Source of the DNA: Riptortus pedestris
Lineage: Eukaryota; Arthropoda; Insecta; Hemiptera; Alydidae
Direction: 5' to 3'
DNA: 64,000 nt
Assembly: GCA_019009955.1 (NCBI GenBank)
Contig: CM032228.1
Coordinates: forward strand, 104,181,501 to 104,245,500
In this document: positions 25,050 to 36,266 of the stretch, in pieces
Layout of the letters: every line of letters starts with the position of its first letter
Position numbering within the stretch: the stretch's first letter is position 1
Made by a program: the position numbers and the translations under genes
The notes under the pieces: generated by a model
Databases searched by the model: none
The model's input: only the letters and a program-made list of their open reading frames with translations
Told to the model about the DNA's origin: nothing

Positions 25050-26952
25050 ACTAGCTAAGGTACCCGGCTTCGCCCGGAAAATCATTTGAGGCTGAATGAT
25101 CATGGTATTTTTATGGGGGACTTTACTTTGTACAGTATTTTTACATTTTCCCGTCTCAAATGCTTAGGATTTACACCCGATCCCGGCGTGCTGGGCATAT
25201 GTTACTTCAAATCCTACCAGTATTAAAATCCATGAGTTTTATACATACACTCAGAATAAGGAAGCAATCTTAATCATCAGGGAAAGCTAATAGCTTAAAC
25301 AACTCACTGAAATATAAGATTAGCAGTGAGAGGACAGAAAGGAAGTCTCCACCTTTCCTTCCTCACTCACTGTTGCCAACAAACCCCACTTTTTTAAGAT
25401 ATCAGTTCTGTTTACATTAAATTATTTTAATAATTCTTATTACATTTTCTTCATAATACAAAATTGTTAGTTGAATTCATTTTCCTATTTTAATTAAATA
25501 AAGTATTAAATACATTTAAGGAGAAACTGACATTTCTGATTAATTAATGTTTAAGAAAAAGGGGGAGGGACATGACAATATACTTTGGTCTTTATTCAAC
25601 CTCTTAATTATGGCTGTAAGTTTAATGGAAGTGTATTAATCCATCGATGTACTAAGTTGAATAAATTCATACATGGATAATCATTGATGACTATAACAAA
25701 ATGTTCTATGCAAATTACTCGCTTTATAAATTACAATAAAGATGTATATAACAGAAGTTACTCTAAATATCAAATTAAACATCTTTTGTCATGTGCAGGT
25801 TAACCTAAAAAACAATAAGGGACGAAATATGACGATTTTTCATTTCATGCTTCCCTAACCCCCACTCGTGTTCGTTCCTAAAAATGTTAATATATGTAGT
25901 CTTTCGAGTCCTGTAACATTGTTGACCCCTTCTATAGTTTTTCGTGTATACCTCATTTATACTTCGTTATCGCAAAAGTGCATATAACAAAAGTTACTCT
26001 AAATAACAAAATAAACAACTTTTGTTATGTGCATATTTGCCAAAAAACCAATAAGAAACGTACTGCTATTTTTAAATTCAGGCCTCCCTTACAACCCCCA
26101 CTCCTGCCCGTCCCTAGAAACGTTGGTATGGGTTGTTATAATGAAGGTGTTAGTACTAATACACATACCGAGTTTTATTTAGTTCAGTCAAGTCTTTTGT
26201 GCCAAATACAATTGTTCACTTCCGCTCTAGTTTTTAGAGTATATCTCGTTTATACTTTGTTATACGACAAAAATGAATATAACAAAAGTTACTTTAAATA
26301 ACAAAATAAACAACTTGTGTCATGTGAATATTTGCAGAAAAACCAATAGAAAACGAAACACCGCTATTTTTAATTTCAGGCCTCCCTTACAACCCCCACT
26401 CCTGCCCGTCCCTAGAAACGTTGGTATGGCTTGTTATAATGAAGGCGTTAGTACTAATACACATACCGAGTATTATTTAGTTCGGTTAAGTCTTTTGTGG
26501 CAAATAAAATTGTTCACTTCCGCTAGAGGTTTTAGCGTATATCTCGTTTATAATTCGGTATACAAAAAAGTGTATATAACAAACGTTACTCTAAATAACA
26601 AAATAAATAACTTTTGTTATGTGAGTATTTGCCGAAAAACCAATAGGAAACGAAATACCGCTTTTTTTTAATTTCAGCCCTCCCTTATAACCCCCACTCC
26701 TGTTTGTCTTAGAGAATATTAATATAGCCTAAAGTCTAAGTTGGGCTAGTAGTAATATACATACCAAGTTTCATAAAATTCGGTTCAGCCGTTTATGCGT
26801 GAAAAGGTAACAAACAAACAAACAAATAAACAAACAGACACCAAAGAAACAAAATGCAGTTATGGTGTCAATGACATGTGAAACGAAAAGTTATCGTGAA
26901 ATTTCGCGAAAAAAAATCAATGTACAGACAGAGGTTACAATTTTATATATAT
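25050..26952 (+). repeat. tandem-monomer retroelement-like copy A1 (four monomers)
   Basis: The 5' module starts ACTAGCTAAGGTACCCGGCT at 25050. A spacer shares sequence with 4390-4830 (about 25270-25630). Monomer cores (TTACTCTAAATAAC-type) lie at about 25761, 25993, 26285 and 26583; the last two intervals are 292 and 298 bp. The tail begins near 26709 (ATTAATATAGCC), with AAAC-rich run at 26809-26841 and a short TA tract at 26944-26952. Two chance open frames (25978-26301, 26273-26671) repeat almost the same peptide because they read successive monomers. Confidence 0.8.
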
Positions 26953-27380
26953 ACTAGCCAAGGTACCCGGCTTCGCTCGGGAAATCATTTGAGACGGAAA
27001 TATTCTATTTTGTTTTTGGCAATGCTTCGACGTGTACAACTGCTCTTCCCGTCTGGGCTCATTTCTTCCTGTAAGGGTCCGTTGGGCGACTTATGGAAAA
27101 TAAAATTTTAGATTTGAAGAATAAATGAAAATAAGTCTCTAATCATTCCCTCTCCACTGTTTGACACACCGTGAATAATTCAAATCATAATCATGGATAG
27201 CATTTATTATTATTAAATATCATCTATAATGTACGTATTTTCTGTATACAATCTAGCTAATATACCCGACGATGCCCGGGAAATCATAGTTGACTGACTA
27301 ATGATGGTATTTTTATAGAATATCGCTGAAAAACCAATGGGAATCACAATATCGCGAATTTTTATTTCAGGCTTCCCTTA
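26953..27380 (+). repeat. tandem-monomer element: two short 5' modules (A2)
   Basis: One 5' module starts ACTAGCCAAGGTACCCGGCT at 26953 and a second, shorter one starts CTAGCTAATATACCCGACGA at 27253. The monomer text then runs to CAGGCTTCCCTTA at 27380, where the LINE fragment is inserted. The monomer resumes near 28648. Confidence 0.7.
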
Positions 27381-28647
27381 TAGATAGATAGATAAAAATT
27401 CTGAATTTAAGTATAAACTTTTTACAGGGGGTCCGAATATTTACAAACAAAAAAAAATAAATAAAGAGAGAGAAAAAAAGAAAAGAAAAAAAAAGAAGAA
27501 AAATTAAAACACATAGCTAGGTACAATATTTCTCTAAAGTAATACATATAATATTGGTGATTGATAAAATAAATAATTTGGCTATAATTAGTATATCAAT
27601 AAACAAAGAATTACATTCTAGTAAAAATAGCTTACTCAACATTGGGTGATCTTCAAATTTGATACATAAGTAATCTTAATTTCATAGAAACAAAAATAAA
27701 AATAAAGAATAAACTAATAGGAAGAAAGAAAATAAAAAAAAATAAACAAGAACATAAAATTTCATTAATCTGCTTATATTAAAGAAAAATAAATAAATAA
27801 AGAAAAAATAATAATATAATAAAATGAAATTATAATAATAAGTAAATATAATAAAAATATATGTATAATAATAGACAAAATAAAGAGACATTTCTTCTAA
27901 ATCATCAATCAGTTCCGAAGGCACAACATTAATTATGAAAAATAAATAGATAAATAAAATATATAAATAATTATAATAATAAATGAAATATTTACAACTT
28001 GTGTTGGAAGTGATAAATCAATCAAACATTATGAAAGCTCGTACTTTAAGGGCATTTATAACAAATTTATAGGTATCAAAGGCCTTATATTTGTCTTCTA
28101 TTGTGAACAATTGCTTGAGCTGTGTATTTGGTGAATCAGTAGGATTAATATGTTTGGAGATTTATGCATTTCTGATGTGGCTATACATAGGGCAGCGAAA
28201 GAAGAAATGGTGGAGTGTTTCCTCTTCATACAGATTGCAAATGCTGCATAATTCCTCACAGTTAAGCTTGTATGCACTGCCGTTCCAATAAATTTTGAGA
28301 ATCTTGTCCGATGAAAGTCTGCACTGTGCTATGTTTCTGGTAACGTGGATATTGTTGATAAAAATGAGGTACTTCTCCACATCTTTGTTTGCTTTGAACG
28401 ATTGGTATTGCTGGGAAAATGAAGATTTAAGAAGTCGCTGGATATCCAATGCTTTTAATTTTTCACTGTAACTCGTTAAGACAGTTTCCTTGATGGCCTT
28501 AAGAGTTGTCCAGTCCTGAGTTGTCCAAACATCCTCGTAACCTGCTTCAGAAATTATTTTTCTTAAATGAGAGACCCAGTTTAGATTAGATCCTCGGTCC
28601 CGATGGTCAATTTTTAAAAGTCTGGAGAAGCAGCGCTTTACAGCTCT
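27381..28647 (-). mobile_element. 5'-truncated LINE fragment ending in (TATC)n
   Basis: Minus-strand insertion inside a tandem monomer. Coding remnant is at 28025-28647; a long A-rich 3' region occupies 27395-28020; the 3' tip is (TATC)3 at 27381-27394. The flanking monomer text resumes at 28648 with about 20 bp of target missing compared with the copy near 62880, so there is no clear target duplication. The same 3' tip and C-terminal protein type occur at 38753-39354. Confidence 0.7.
28025..28647 (-). pseudogene. LINE ORF2 C-terminal fragment with zinc-finger-like motif
   Basis: From 28647 downward the frame reads VKRCFSRLLKIDHRDRGSNL and continues to CSICNLYEEETLHHFFFRCP, a Cys-x2-Cys...His...Cys pattern at the ORF2 C-terminus of many LINEs, after which a stop (near 28160) breaks the frame. 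Beyond the stop the frame stays readable (TQLKQLFTIEDKYKAFDTY) to a final stop near 28025. The reverse transcriptase is missing because of 5' truncation. CR1/Jockey-group is likely but not certain. Confidence 0.65.
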
Positions 28648-29478
28648 AACCTAAACATTTTAATATAGCTTATAACCATGGAAGAATTAATGCTAATCAA
28701 CATACCGAGTTCTGTTAAGTTTGGTTCAATCGTTAGCGCCCAATAAAATAGTTGACTCCCGCTTTAGTTTATAGTGTATATCTCGTTTATACTTTGTTAA
28801 AAGACAAAAATGAATATCACAAAAGTTACTCTAGATAACAAAATAAACCACTTTTGTTACGTTTATATATGCCGAAAAATGAATAGAAAACGAAATACCG
28901 CTATTTTAAATTCAGGCCTCCCTTACAACTCCCACTCCTACCCGTCCCTAGAAATGTTAGTATGGCTTATTATAATAAAGCCGTTTGTGCTAACACACAT
29001 ACCGAGTTTTATTTAGTTCGGTTGAGTCTTTTGTGTAAAATAAAATTGTTCACTTCCGCTATAGGTTTTAGCGTATATCTCGTTTATAATTCGGTATACG
29101 AAAAAAGTATATATAACAAAAGTTACTCTAAATAACAAAATAAACGACTTTTGTTATGTTTATATTTGCCGAAAAACCAATAGGAAACAAAATATCGCTA
29201 TTTTTAATTACAGGCTTCTCTTATAACCCCCACTCCTGCTCGTCTCATAGGGTATTAATATAGCCTAAAGTCTAAGTTGGGTTAGTAGTAATATACATAC
29301 CAAGTTTCATAAAATTCGGTTCAGCCATTTGTGCGTGAAAAGGTAACAAACAAGCAAACAAATAAACAAACAAACAGACACTAAAGAAACAAAATGCAGT
29401 TATGGTGTCTATGACATGTGAAACGAAAAGTTATCGTGAAATTTGTCGAAAAAAAAACAATGTATAGGCAGAGGTTAC

Positions 29479-29522
<44 letters not shown>
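28648..29522 (+). repeat. tandem-monomer element copy A3 (two full monomers plus tail)
   Basis: Continuation of the monomer interrupted by the LINE. Monomer cores lie at about 28823 and 29120 (297 bp apart); the tail starts near 29252, with AAAC-rich run at about 29347-29383 and (TA)n at 29483-29522. The next 5' module follows immediately. Confidence 0.8.
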
Positions 29523-29524
<2 letters not shown>

Positions 29525-30806
29525 TAGCTCAGATCACCGGCTTCGCTCGGGAATTCATTTGAGGCTGAATGGTGATAGTATTTTTTTGGCAAGGCTTTAC
29601 TTTACACAATGTTTTGACATTTACCCGTCCCAGTGTTTAGAGTAAATACCCGTCGTTTCTTTGGATTTGTTAATAATTCAATTATTTTTTTTATGTAAGA
29701 CTTCACTGTCCTCCCGTCATATTTCCCGCTTCCTGTGCATTATGCATAGATTTGAATTAGTAGTTTTTAACGTATAACTCACTTATACTGAGGTATTCGA
29801 CGAAAGTGTATATAACAAAAGTTATGCCAAATAACAAAATAAACAACTTTTGTTATGGGCGTATTTTCCGAAACCCCAATAGGAAACGAAATATCACTAC
29901 TTTTAATTTCAGGTCTTCCTTATAACCCCCAACTCCTGCTCCTCCTAGAAATCTTAGAATGGCTTGTTATAATGAAAGCGTTAGTGCTAATACACATTTC
30001 GAGTTTAATTTATTTCGGTTGGGTCTTTTGTCCCAAATAAAATTGTTCACTTCCGCTATAGTTTTAGCGTATATCGCGTTTAAACTTCGGTATACGAAAA
30101 AAAGTGTATATAACAAAAGTTACTCTAAATAACAAAATAAACAACTTTGGTTATGTTTCATATCTGCCGAAAAACCAATAGAAAAAGGAATTCGCTATTT
30201 TTAATTTCTGCCTTCCCCCTATAAACCCCCACTCCTGCCCGTCCCTACAAATGTTGGTATGGCTTGTTATAATTAAAGCGTTAGTGCTAATACATATACC
30301 GAGTTTTATTTATTTCAGTTGGGTCTTTTGCCCCAAATAAAGTTGGTTCACTTCCGCTACAGGGTTTTAGCGTATATCTCGTTTATAATTCGGTATACGA
30401 AAAAAGTGTATATAACACCAAAAGTTACTCTAAATAACAAAATAAACAACTATTGATATGTTCATATTTGCCCAAAAAAAACGAATAGGAAACGAAATAT
30501 ATCGCTATTTTTAATTTCAGGCTTCCCTTATAACCCCATATCCTGTTCACCTCAAAGGATATTAATATAGCCTAAAGTCTAAGTTGGCGTTTAGTAGTAA
30601 TATACATACCAAGTTTCATAAAATTTCGGTTCAGCCGTTTATGCGTGAAAAGGTAACAAACAAACAAACAAAACAAACAAATAAACAAACAAACAAACAA
30701 ACAGACACCAAAGAAACAAAATGCAGTTATGGTGTCTGTGACATGTGAAACGAAAAGTTATCGTGAAATTTCGCGAAAAAAAATCAATGTACAGACAGAG
30801 GTTTAC

Positions 30807-30879
<73 letters not shown>

Positions 30880-30882
30880 TAT
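29523..30882 (+). repeat. tandem-monomer element copy A4 (three monomers), full architecture
   Basis: The 5' module starts ACTAGCTCAGATCACCGGCT and includes CTTCGCTCGGGAATTCATTT, TTTGACATTTACCCGTCCCA and GGATTTGTTAATAAT. Monomer cores lie at about 29820, 30119 and 30423. Each monomer has ATAACAAAAGTT ... AACTTTTGTTAT able to pair as a 12-bp stem around a ~22-nt loop (degenerate in the third), then GAAAAACCAATAGGAAACGA, a C-rich ACCCCCACTCCTG and a downstream TTCGGTTGAGTC-like motif. The tail resembles a diverged monomer and adds TTCGGTTCAGCCGTTTATGC, (AAAC)n, AAAATGCAGTTATGGTGTCT, TCAATGTACAGACAGAGG and (TA)n at 30815-30882. Non-coding; LINE/SINE-like 3' end by appearance. Confidence 0.8.
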
Positions 30883-32216
30883 ACTAGCTCAGATACCCGG
30901 CTTCGCTCGGGAATACATTTGAGACTGAATGGTGATTGGTATTTTTTTGGCAAGGCTTTACTTTGGCACATTATTTTGACATTTACCACCCGTCCCAGTG
31001 TTTAGTTTAAATACCCGTGGCTTTGTGGGATTTGTTAATAATAAAAATTATTTTTTTTAATGTAAGACTTCACTGTTATCCATATTGTCTTATTTCCCGT
31101 TTCCTGTTCATTATTGCATAGATTTGAATTATTAAGCACAAAATATTAACATACATTTTGAATAATTAATTTTTCCCGGTGAGGTACCTGGTAGTTCCAA
31201 AGAATTGTTGAGCAAATTTCTCTAAATAATAAAATAAACAACTTTATGTGCATATTTGCCGAAAAACCAATAGGAAACGAAATATCACTATTTTTTAATT
31301 TCAGGCCTCCCTTATAAACCCCCACTCCTGCCCGTCCCTAGAAATGTTAGTATGGCTTATTATAAGGAAAGGGACGTTAGTGATAATTCACATATGGAGT
31401 TTGGTTTGGTTCGGTTGAGTCTTTTGTGCCAAATAAAATTGTTGACTTCTGCCATCACTTTTTGGCGTATAACGCCTTTATAATTAGGTATACGACAAAA
31501 GTGTATATAACAAAAGTTTCTCTAAATAACAAAATAAACAACTTTTGTTATGTGCATATTTGCCAAAAAACCAATAGGAAACGAAATATCACTAATTTTA
31601 ATATCAGGGCTCACTTATAACCCCCACTCCCTGCCCGTCCCTAGAAAATGTTAGTATGGCTTATAATAAAGGAAGACGATAGTACTAATTCACATACCGA
31701 GTTTGGTTAAGTTCGGTTGAGTCTTTTGTGCCATAGAAAATTGTTTGACTTCCGCTATCATTTTTTAGCGTATAACGCCTTTATACTTAGGTATACGACA
31801 AAAGTGTATATAACAAAAGTTACTCTAAATAACAAAATAAACAACTTTTGTTATGTGCACATTTGACAAAAAACCAATAGAAAACGAAATATCGCGACTT
31901 TTAATATCAGGCCTCCCTTATAACCCCCACTCCTGTTCGTCTCAGAGAAAATTAATATAGCCTAAAGTCTAAGTTGGGCTAGTAGTAATATACATACCAA
32001 GTTTCATAAAATTCGGTTCAGCCGTTTATGCGTGAAAAGGTAACAAACAAACAAACAAACAAATAAACAAACAAACAAATAAACAAACAAACAAACAAAC
32101 AGACACCAAAGAAACAAAATGCAGTTATGGTGTCTATGACATGTGAAACGAAAAGTTATCGTGAAATTTCGCGAAAAAAATCAATGTACAGACAGAGGTT
32201 ACAATTTTATATATAT

Positions 32217-32282
<66 letters not shown>
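30883..32282 (+). repeat. tandem-monomer element copy A5 (three monomers)
   Basis: Same order as A4: 5' module at 30883 (ACTAGCTCAGATACCCGGCT), monomer cores near 31220, 31519 and 31820 (about 300 bp apart), tail from about 31943, a long AAAC-rich run at 32045-32101 and (TA)n at 32207-32282. The first monomer has a partial hairpin. Confidence 0.8.
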
Positions 32283-32284
<2 letters not shown>

Positions 32285-33863
32285 TAGCTGAGATACCCGG
32301 CTTCGCTCGGGAATTCATTTGGGGCTGAATGTTGGTGGTATATTTTTGGCAAGGCTTTACTTTGCACAATATTATGACATTTACCCGTCCCAGTGTTTAG
32401 GGTTAACACCCGTCGTTTATGTGGATTTGTTAATAATAAAATTATTTTTTTATGCAAGACTTCACTGTTCTGCATATTGTCATATTTCCCGTTTCCGGTG
32501 CATTATGCATAGATTTGAATTATTAATGAGAAAATATTGACATACATTTGAATAAATTTTTTCATTTGAGGTACCTGGTAGTTCATATTGAAAAGAAGTG
32601 TTGAGAAAATTTCTCTAAATAACAAATTAAACAACTTTTGTTATTTGCATATTTGCCAAAACCCCAATAGGAAATCACTATTTTAATTTCAGGCCTCCCT
32701 TACAACTCCCACTCCTGCCCGTCCCTAGAAATAGTATGGCTTATTATAAGGAAGGCGTTAGTGCTAATTCAAATACCGAGTTTGGTTTAGTTCGGTTGAG
32801 TCTTTTGTGCCAAATAAAATTGTGGACTCCCGATATAGGTTTTAGCGTATAACTCATTTATACTTCCGTATACGGCAAAAGTGCATGTAACAAAAGTTAC
32901 TCTAAATAACAAAACGAATAACTTTCGTTATGGGCATATTTGTTGAAAAAGCAATAGGAAACGAAATATCGCTATTTTTAATTTCAGGCCTTCCTTATAA
33001 CCCCCACTCCTGCCCGTCCCTAGAAATGTTGGTATGGCTTATTATAAGGAAGGCGTTAGTACTAATTCAAATACCGAGTTTGGTTTAGTTCGGTTGAGTC
33101 TTTTGTGCCAAATAAAATTGTGGACTCCCGCTATAATGTTTAGCGTATAACGCCTTTATACTTCGGTATACGTCGATATTGTATATAACAAAAGTTTCTC
33201 TAAATAACAAAATAAACAACTTTTGTTATGTACATATTTGCCGAAACCCCAATAGGAAACCAAATATCACTATTTTTAATTTCAGACCTCCCTTATAACC
33301 CCAACTCTTGCTCGTCCCTAGAAATGTTGGCATGGCTTGTTATAATGAAAGCGTTAGTGCTAATACACATGCCGAGTTTTATTTAGTTTGGTTGATTCTT
33401 TTGTGCCATATAAAATAGTTCACTTCCTCTATAGGTTTTAGCGTATATCTCGTTTATAACTCGGTATACGACGAAAGTGTATATAACAAAAGTTACACTA
33501 AATAACAAAATAAACAACTTTTGGTAAGTGCATATTTGCCGAAAAACCAATAGGAATCGAAATATTGCTATTTTTAATTTCTGGCTTCCCTTATAACCCC
33601 CACTCCTGTTCGTCTCAGAGGATATTAATATAGCCTAAAGTCTAAGTTGGGTTGGTAGTAATATACATAATAAGTTTCATAAAATTCGGTTCAGCCGTTT
33701 ATGCGTGAAAAGGTAACAAACAAACAAATAAACAAACAAATAAACAAACAAACAAACAAACAGACACGAAAGAAACAAAATGCAGTTATGGTGTCTATGA
33801 CATGTGAAACGAAAAGTTATCGTGAAATTTCGCCAATTAAATATATGTACATACAGAGGTTAC

Positions 33864-33928
<65 letters not shown>

Positions 33929-33932
33929 TAGG

Positions 33933-33966
<34 letters not shown>
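32283..33966 (+). repeat. tandem-monomer element copy A6 (four monomers)
   Basis: 5' module at 32283 (ACTAGCTGAGATACCCGGCT). Monomer cores near 32610, 32898, 33197 and 33491; tail from about 33613; AAAC-rich run at 33716-33763; (TA)n at 33868-33925 followed by (GATA)n to 33966. Beyond this point the family continues in opposite orientation. Confidence 0.8.
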
Positions 33967-33967
<1 letters not shown>

Positions 33968-34787
33968 AATTGTAACTTTCTTTCGTGTGTGTTTGTTTGT
34001 TATCTTTTCACGCATAAACGGTATAACTATTTCGTTTCCTATTGGTTTTTCGGCAATTATGAACTTAACAAAAGTTGTTTATTTTGTTATTTAGAGTAAC
34101 TTTTGTTATATACACTTTTTTACGCCTTCCTTATAATAAGCCATGGTAATATTTCTAGGGATGGGCAGGAGTGGCGGAAGGGGAACCTTCCATGTAAGGG
34201 AGGCCTGAATTTAAAAATAGCAGTATTTCGTTTTCTATTCGTTTTTCTGCTAATATGCACATGATAAAAGTTGTTTACTTTGTTATTTAAAGTATCTTTT
34301 GTTATATTCACTTTTGTAGTATAACAAAGTATAAACGAGATATACACTAAATACTAAAGCGATAGCCAATAATTTTGTTGGGCACTAACGTTTAAACCGA
34401 ACTTAACATAGCTCGGTATGTCAATTAGCATTAATTCTTCCATGATTATAAGCTATATTAAAATTTTTAGGTTCGAACGGGAGTGAGGGTTATAAGGGAG
34501 ACCGGAAATAAAAATTCGCGATATTTCATTGTCTATTTGTTTTTCGACAAACGTGCACATAACATAAGTTGTTTACTTTGTTATTTAGAGTAACTTTTGT
34601 TGTATACACTTTTTTTGTATACCGAATTATAAACGAGATATACGTTAAAACCTCTAGCGGAAGTGAACAATTTTATTTGGCACAAAAGACTTAACCGAAG
34701 CCCTTCGACCGGAGACCGAGGTGGCGCGAAGTGAATATGACAAAAGTTACTCCAAATAGGAAAATAAATAACTCTTATCCTGTGCAC
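33967..34787 (-). repeat. tandem-monomer element copy in inverted orientation (A7)
   Basis: Minus-strand copy abutting A6 tail to tail across the TA/GATA tract. The tail is shortened: ATAAAATTGTAACTTTCTTT, GTTTGTTTGTT, TTTTCACGCATAAACGG, then directly monomer text. Monomer cores near 34097, 34285, 34585 and 34745 are more diverged. It is joined at 34787 to the truncated gypsy LTR. Confidence 0.7.
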
Positions 34788-34913
34788 ACGTTATTATTAT
34801 TGTCCCGGCGCACTTCCACCACAGTTCTCCCCCCTTATAACAGTGTCGAGGAATCTGACGTTTCGTTTAATCCGTCGGCCATATAGACTGGTGAGTGGTA
34901 GTGTTGGCGTAGG

Positions 34914-35573
34914 CTAAGCTTGGAATGTTTCAGCTGAAACATCAGGGGGTTTTCTTGCTTGGTCCGCGGTGGCATTTACCTGTTTCGATGGGATCTCCTC
35001 TGCCAGCAGGAAGGCGGGTTTCACTCTGTCCAAAGACACGGTCACTTCCCTATTGGGAAGTTGTAGAGTACAGAGCTTGTCTGTACGGCTGACGACAGGA
35101 AAAGGACATGAATAGGGTGGGGTTAATGGCTTCTTGACCTTATCATCCCTGAGGAATACGTGAGAGCACGTTTCCATGGCCTCATGTACAAAAGTCGTTT
35201 TGTCTTTGGTGCTAACTATGGCTGGGCGTATCCTCTCGACCGTGTCCTGTACTTCCTTGATGAGGGTGCTTGTATCCTTTGCTGGAGCTACGGGGGAGAA
35301 GTCTCCAGGAAGTCTGAGGGTTTGCCCATAGAGGGCTTCTGACACACTGTAGTTCGTACCGTCCTTAATTGCTTTACGAAGTCCAAGCATGACCGTCGAC
35401 AGGTACTTGTTCCAGTGTTGCGAGTCCAGATGCGACATTAGTGCACTTTTCAGTGATCTGTGCCACTTTTCAACAATTCCATTAGACTGGGGGTGATATG
35501 GTGTAGTTCTGATCCTTTCTGTACCGAGATATTTTGCCAGGCACCTGAATAGGTCGCTCTCAAATTGCCTGTA
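34914..35573 (-). pseudogene. gypsy integrase C-terminal part fused to an RT stub
   Basis: An open frame continues to 34914. It starts in RT text (WGDYR) and changes at about 35570 into integrase text (QFESDLF, TPYHPQSNGIVEKWHRSLK), then GLRKAIKDGTNYSVSEALYG and the C-terminal DNA-binding region (HVFLRDDKVKKPL, VTVSLDRVKPAFL). A shared CAGG/CCTG at the junction suggests microhomology deletion. Only the last acidic residue of the D-D-E triad (E in GIVEKWH) can be present; the other two are deleted. Inactive. Confidence 0.85.
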
Positions 35574-36256
35574 GTCTCCCCAAGGGTGATTCCTCCTCCT
35601 GGCTTGCCTACCACGTGTAGAGAGCTGGCCCATTGGCTCTTCGAAGCTCTGCAAATTCCCTGTTCTACCGTGATCCGAAATTCTTCTCTTACTTTCTTGT
35701 ATTTTTCTAGAGGTAATCTTCTTGCCTTTGCAAATACTTGAGGGCCAGTTGTTTCTATGATATGCTCGGTACTATGCGGTGGAGGTTCCTTTGCTGGAGT
35801 AGATCTGGTTATTCCGGGGAACTTTTGAAGTAGGCTGGCAAAAGGGTGATCACGTGGTACAGAAGAAATAGCCGAGGACAGCTCTTTCACAACTCTTCCT
35901 CTCGAGGTCAGACCAGTTGTCCTGTCAATTAGCTGCATACCCTTCAGGTCCAACTTCAGGTTAAAATGGTACATGAAGGCAGCGCCGATTAGAGGTTTAG
36001 GTACTTCTGCCTGTATAAATTTCGAAGATAGTTCCCTTGTGATTCCCAAGTCTAGCTACAGTTGCTTGTTACCGTATGTGTTTATTTTAGTCCCATTGGC
36101 TGCATACAGACTAAAGACTTCGGGAGAAGGTTTTCTTTTAGCCTCAAGAAGAATCACAGATACTGCAGCTCCGGTGTCTATGAGGAAAGCCTGACCCGTC
36201 CGCTGATCTCTGATGATAAGGCGGCGTTGGGCTAGTGCGGGTTCGGTTAACGCCAC
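35574..36256 (-). pseudogene. gypsy protease and N-terminal reverse transcriptase
   Basis: Retropepsin: AFLIDTGAAVSVI (active site DTG) near 36160-36200 in the segment 36256-36056. A stop at 36055 separates it from 36049-35574, which covers the protease C-terminus, the linker (HIIETTGPQVFAKARRLP) and the beginning of reverse transcriptase (SQWASSLHVVGKPGG). Stops and the deletion make it inactive. In intact elements this region matures the polyprotein and starts cDNA synthesis. Confidence 0.8.
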
Positions 36257-36266
36257 TTCCGCTCCG

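Noticed and set aside
26273..26671. 132-codon open frame with internally repeated peptide
   Set aside because: It reads through successive ~298-bp DNA monomers; the peptide repeat follows from the DNA repeat and the frame is broken in other copies.
25050..33966. Regularly spaced repeats resembling a CRISPR-like or satellite array
   Set aside because: Units of about 300 bp with no short-repeat/unique-spacer pattern, in an insect genome; fixed 5' and 3' modules mark a mobile element.
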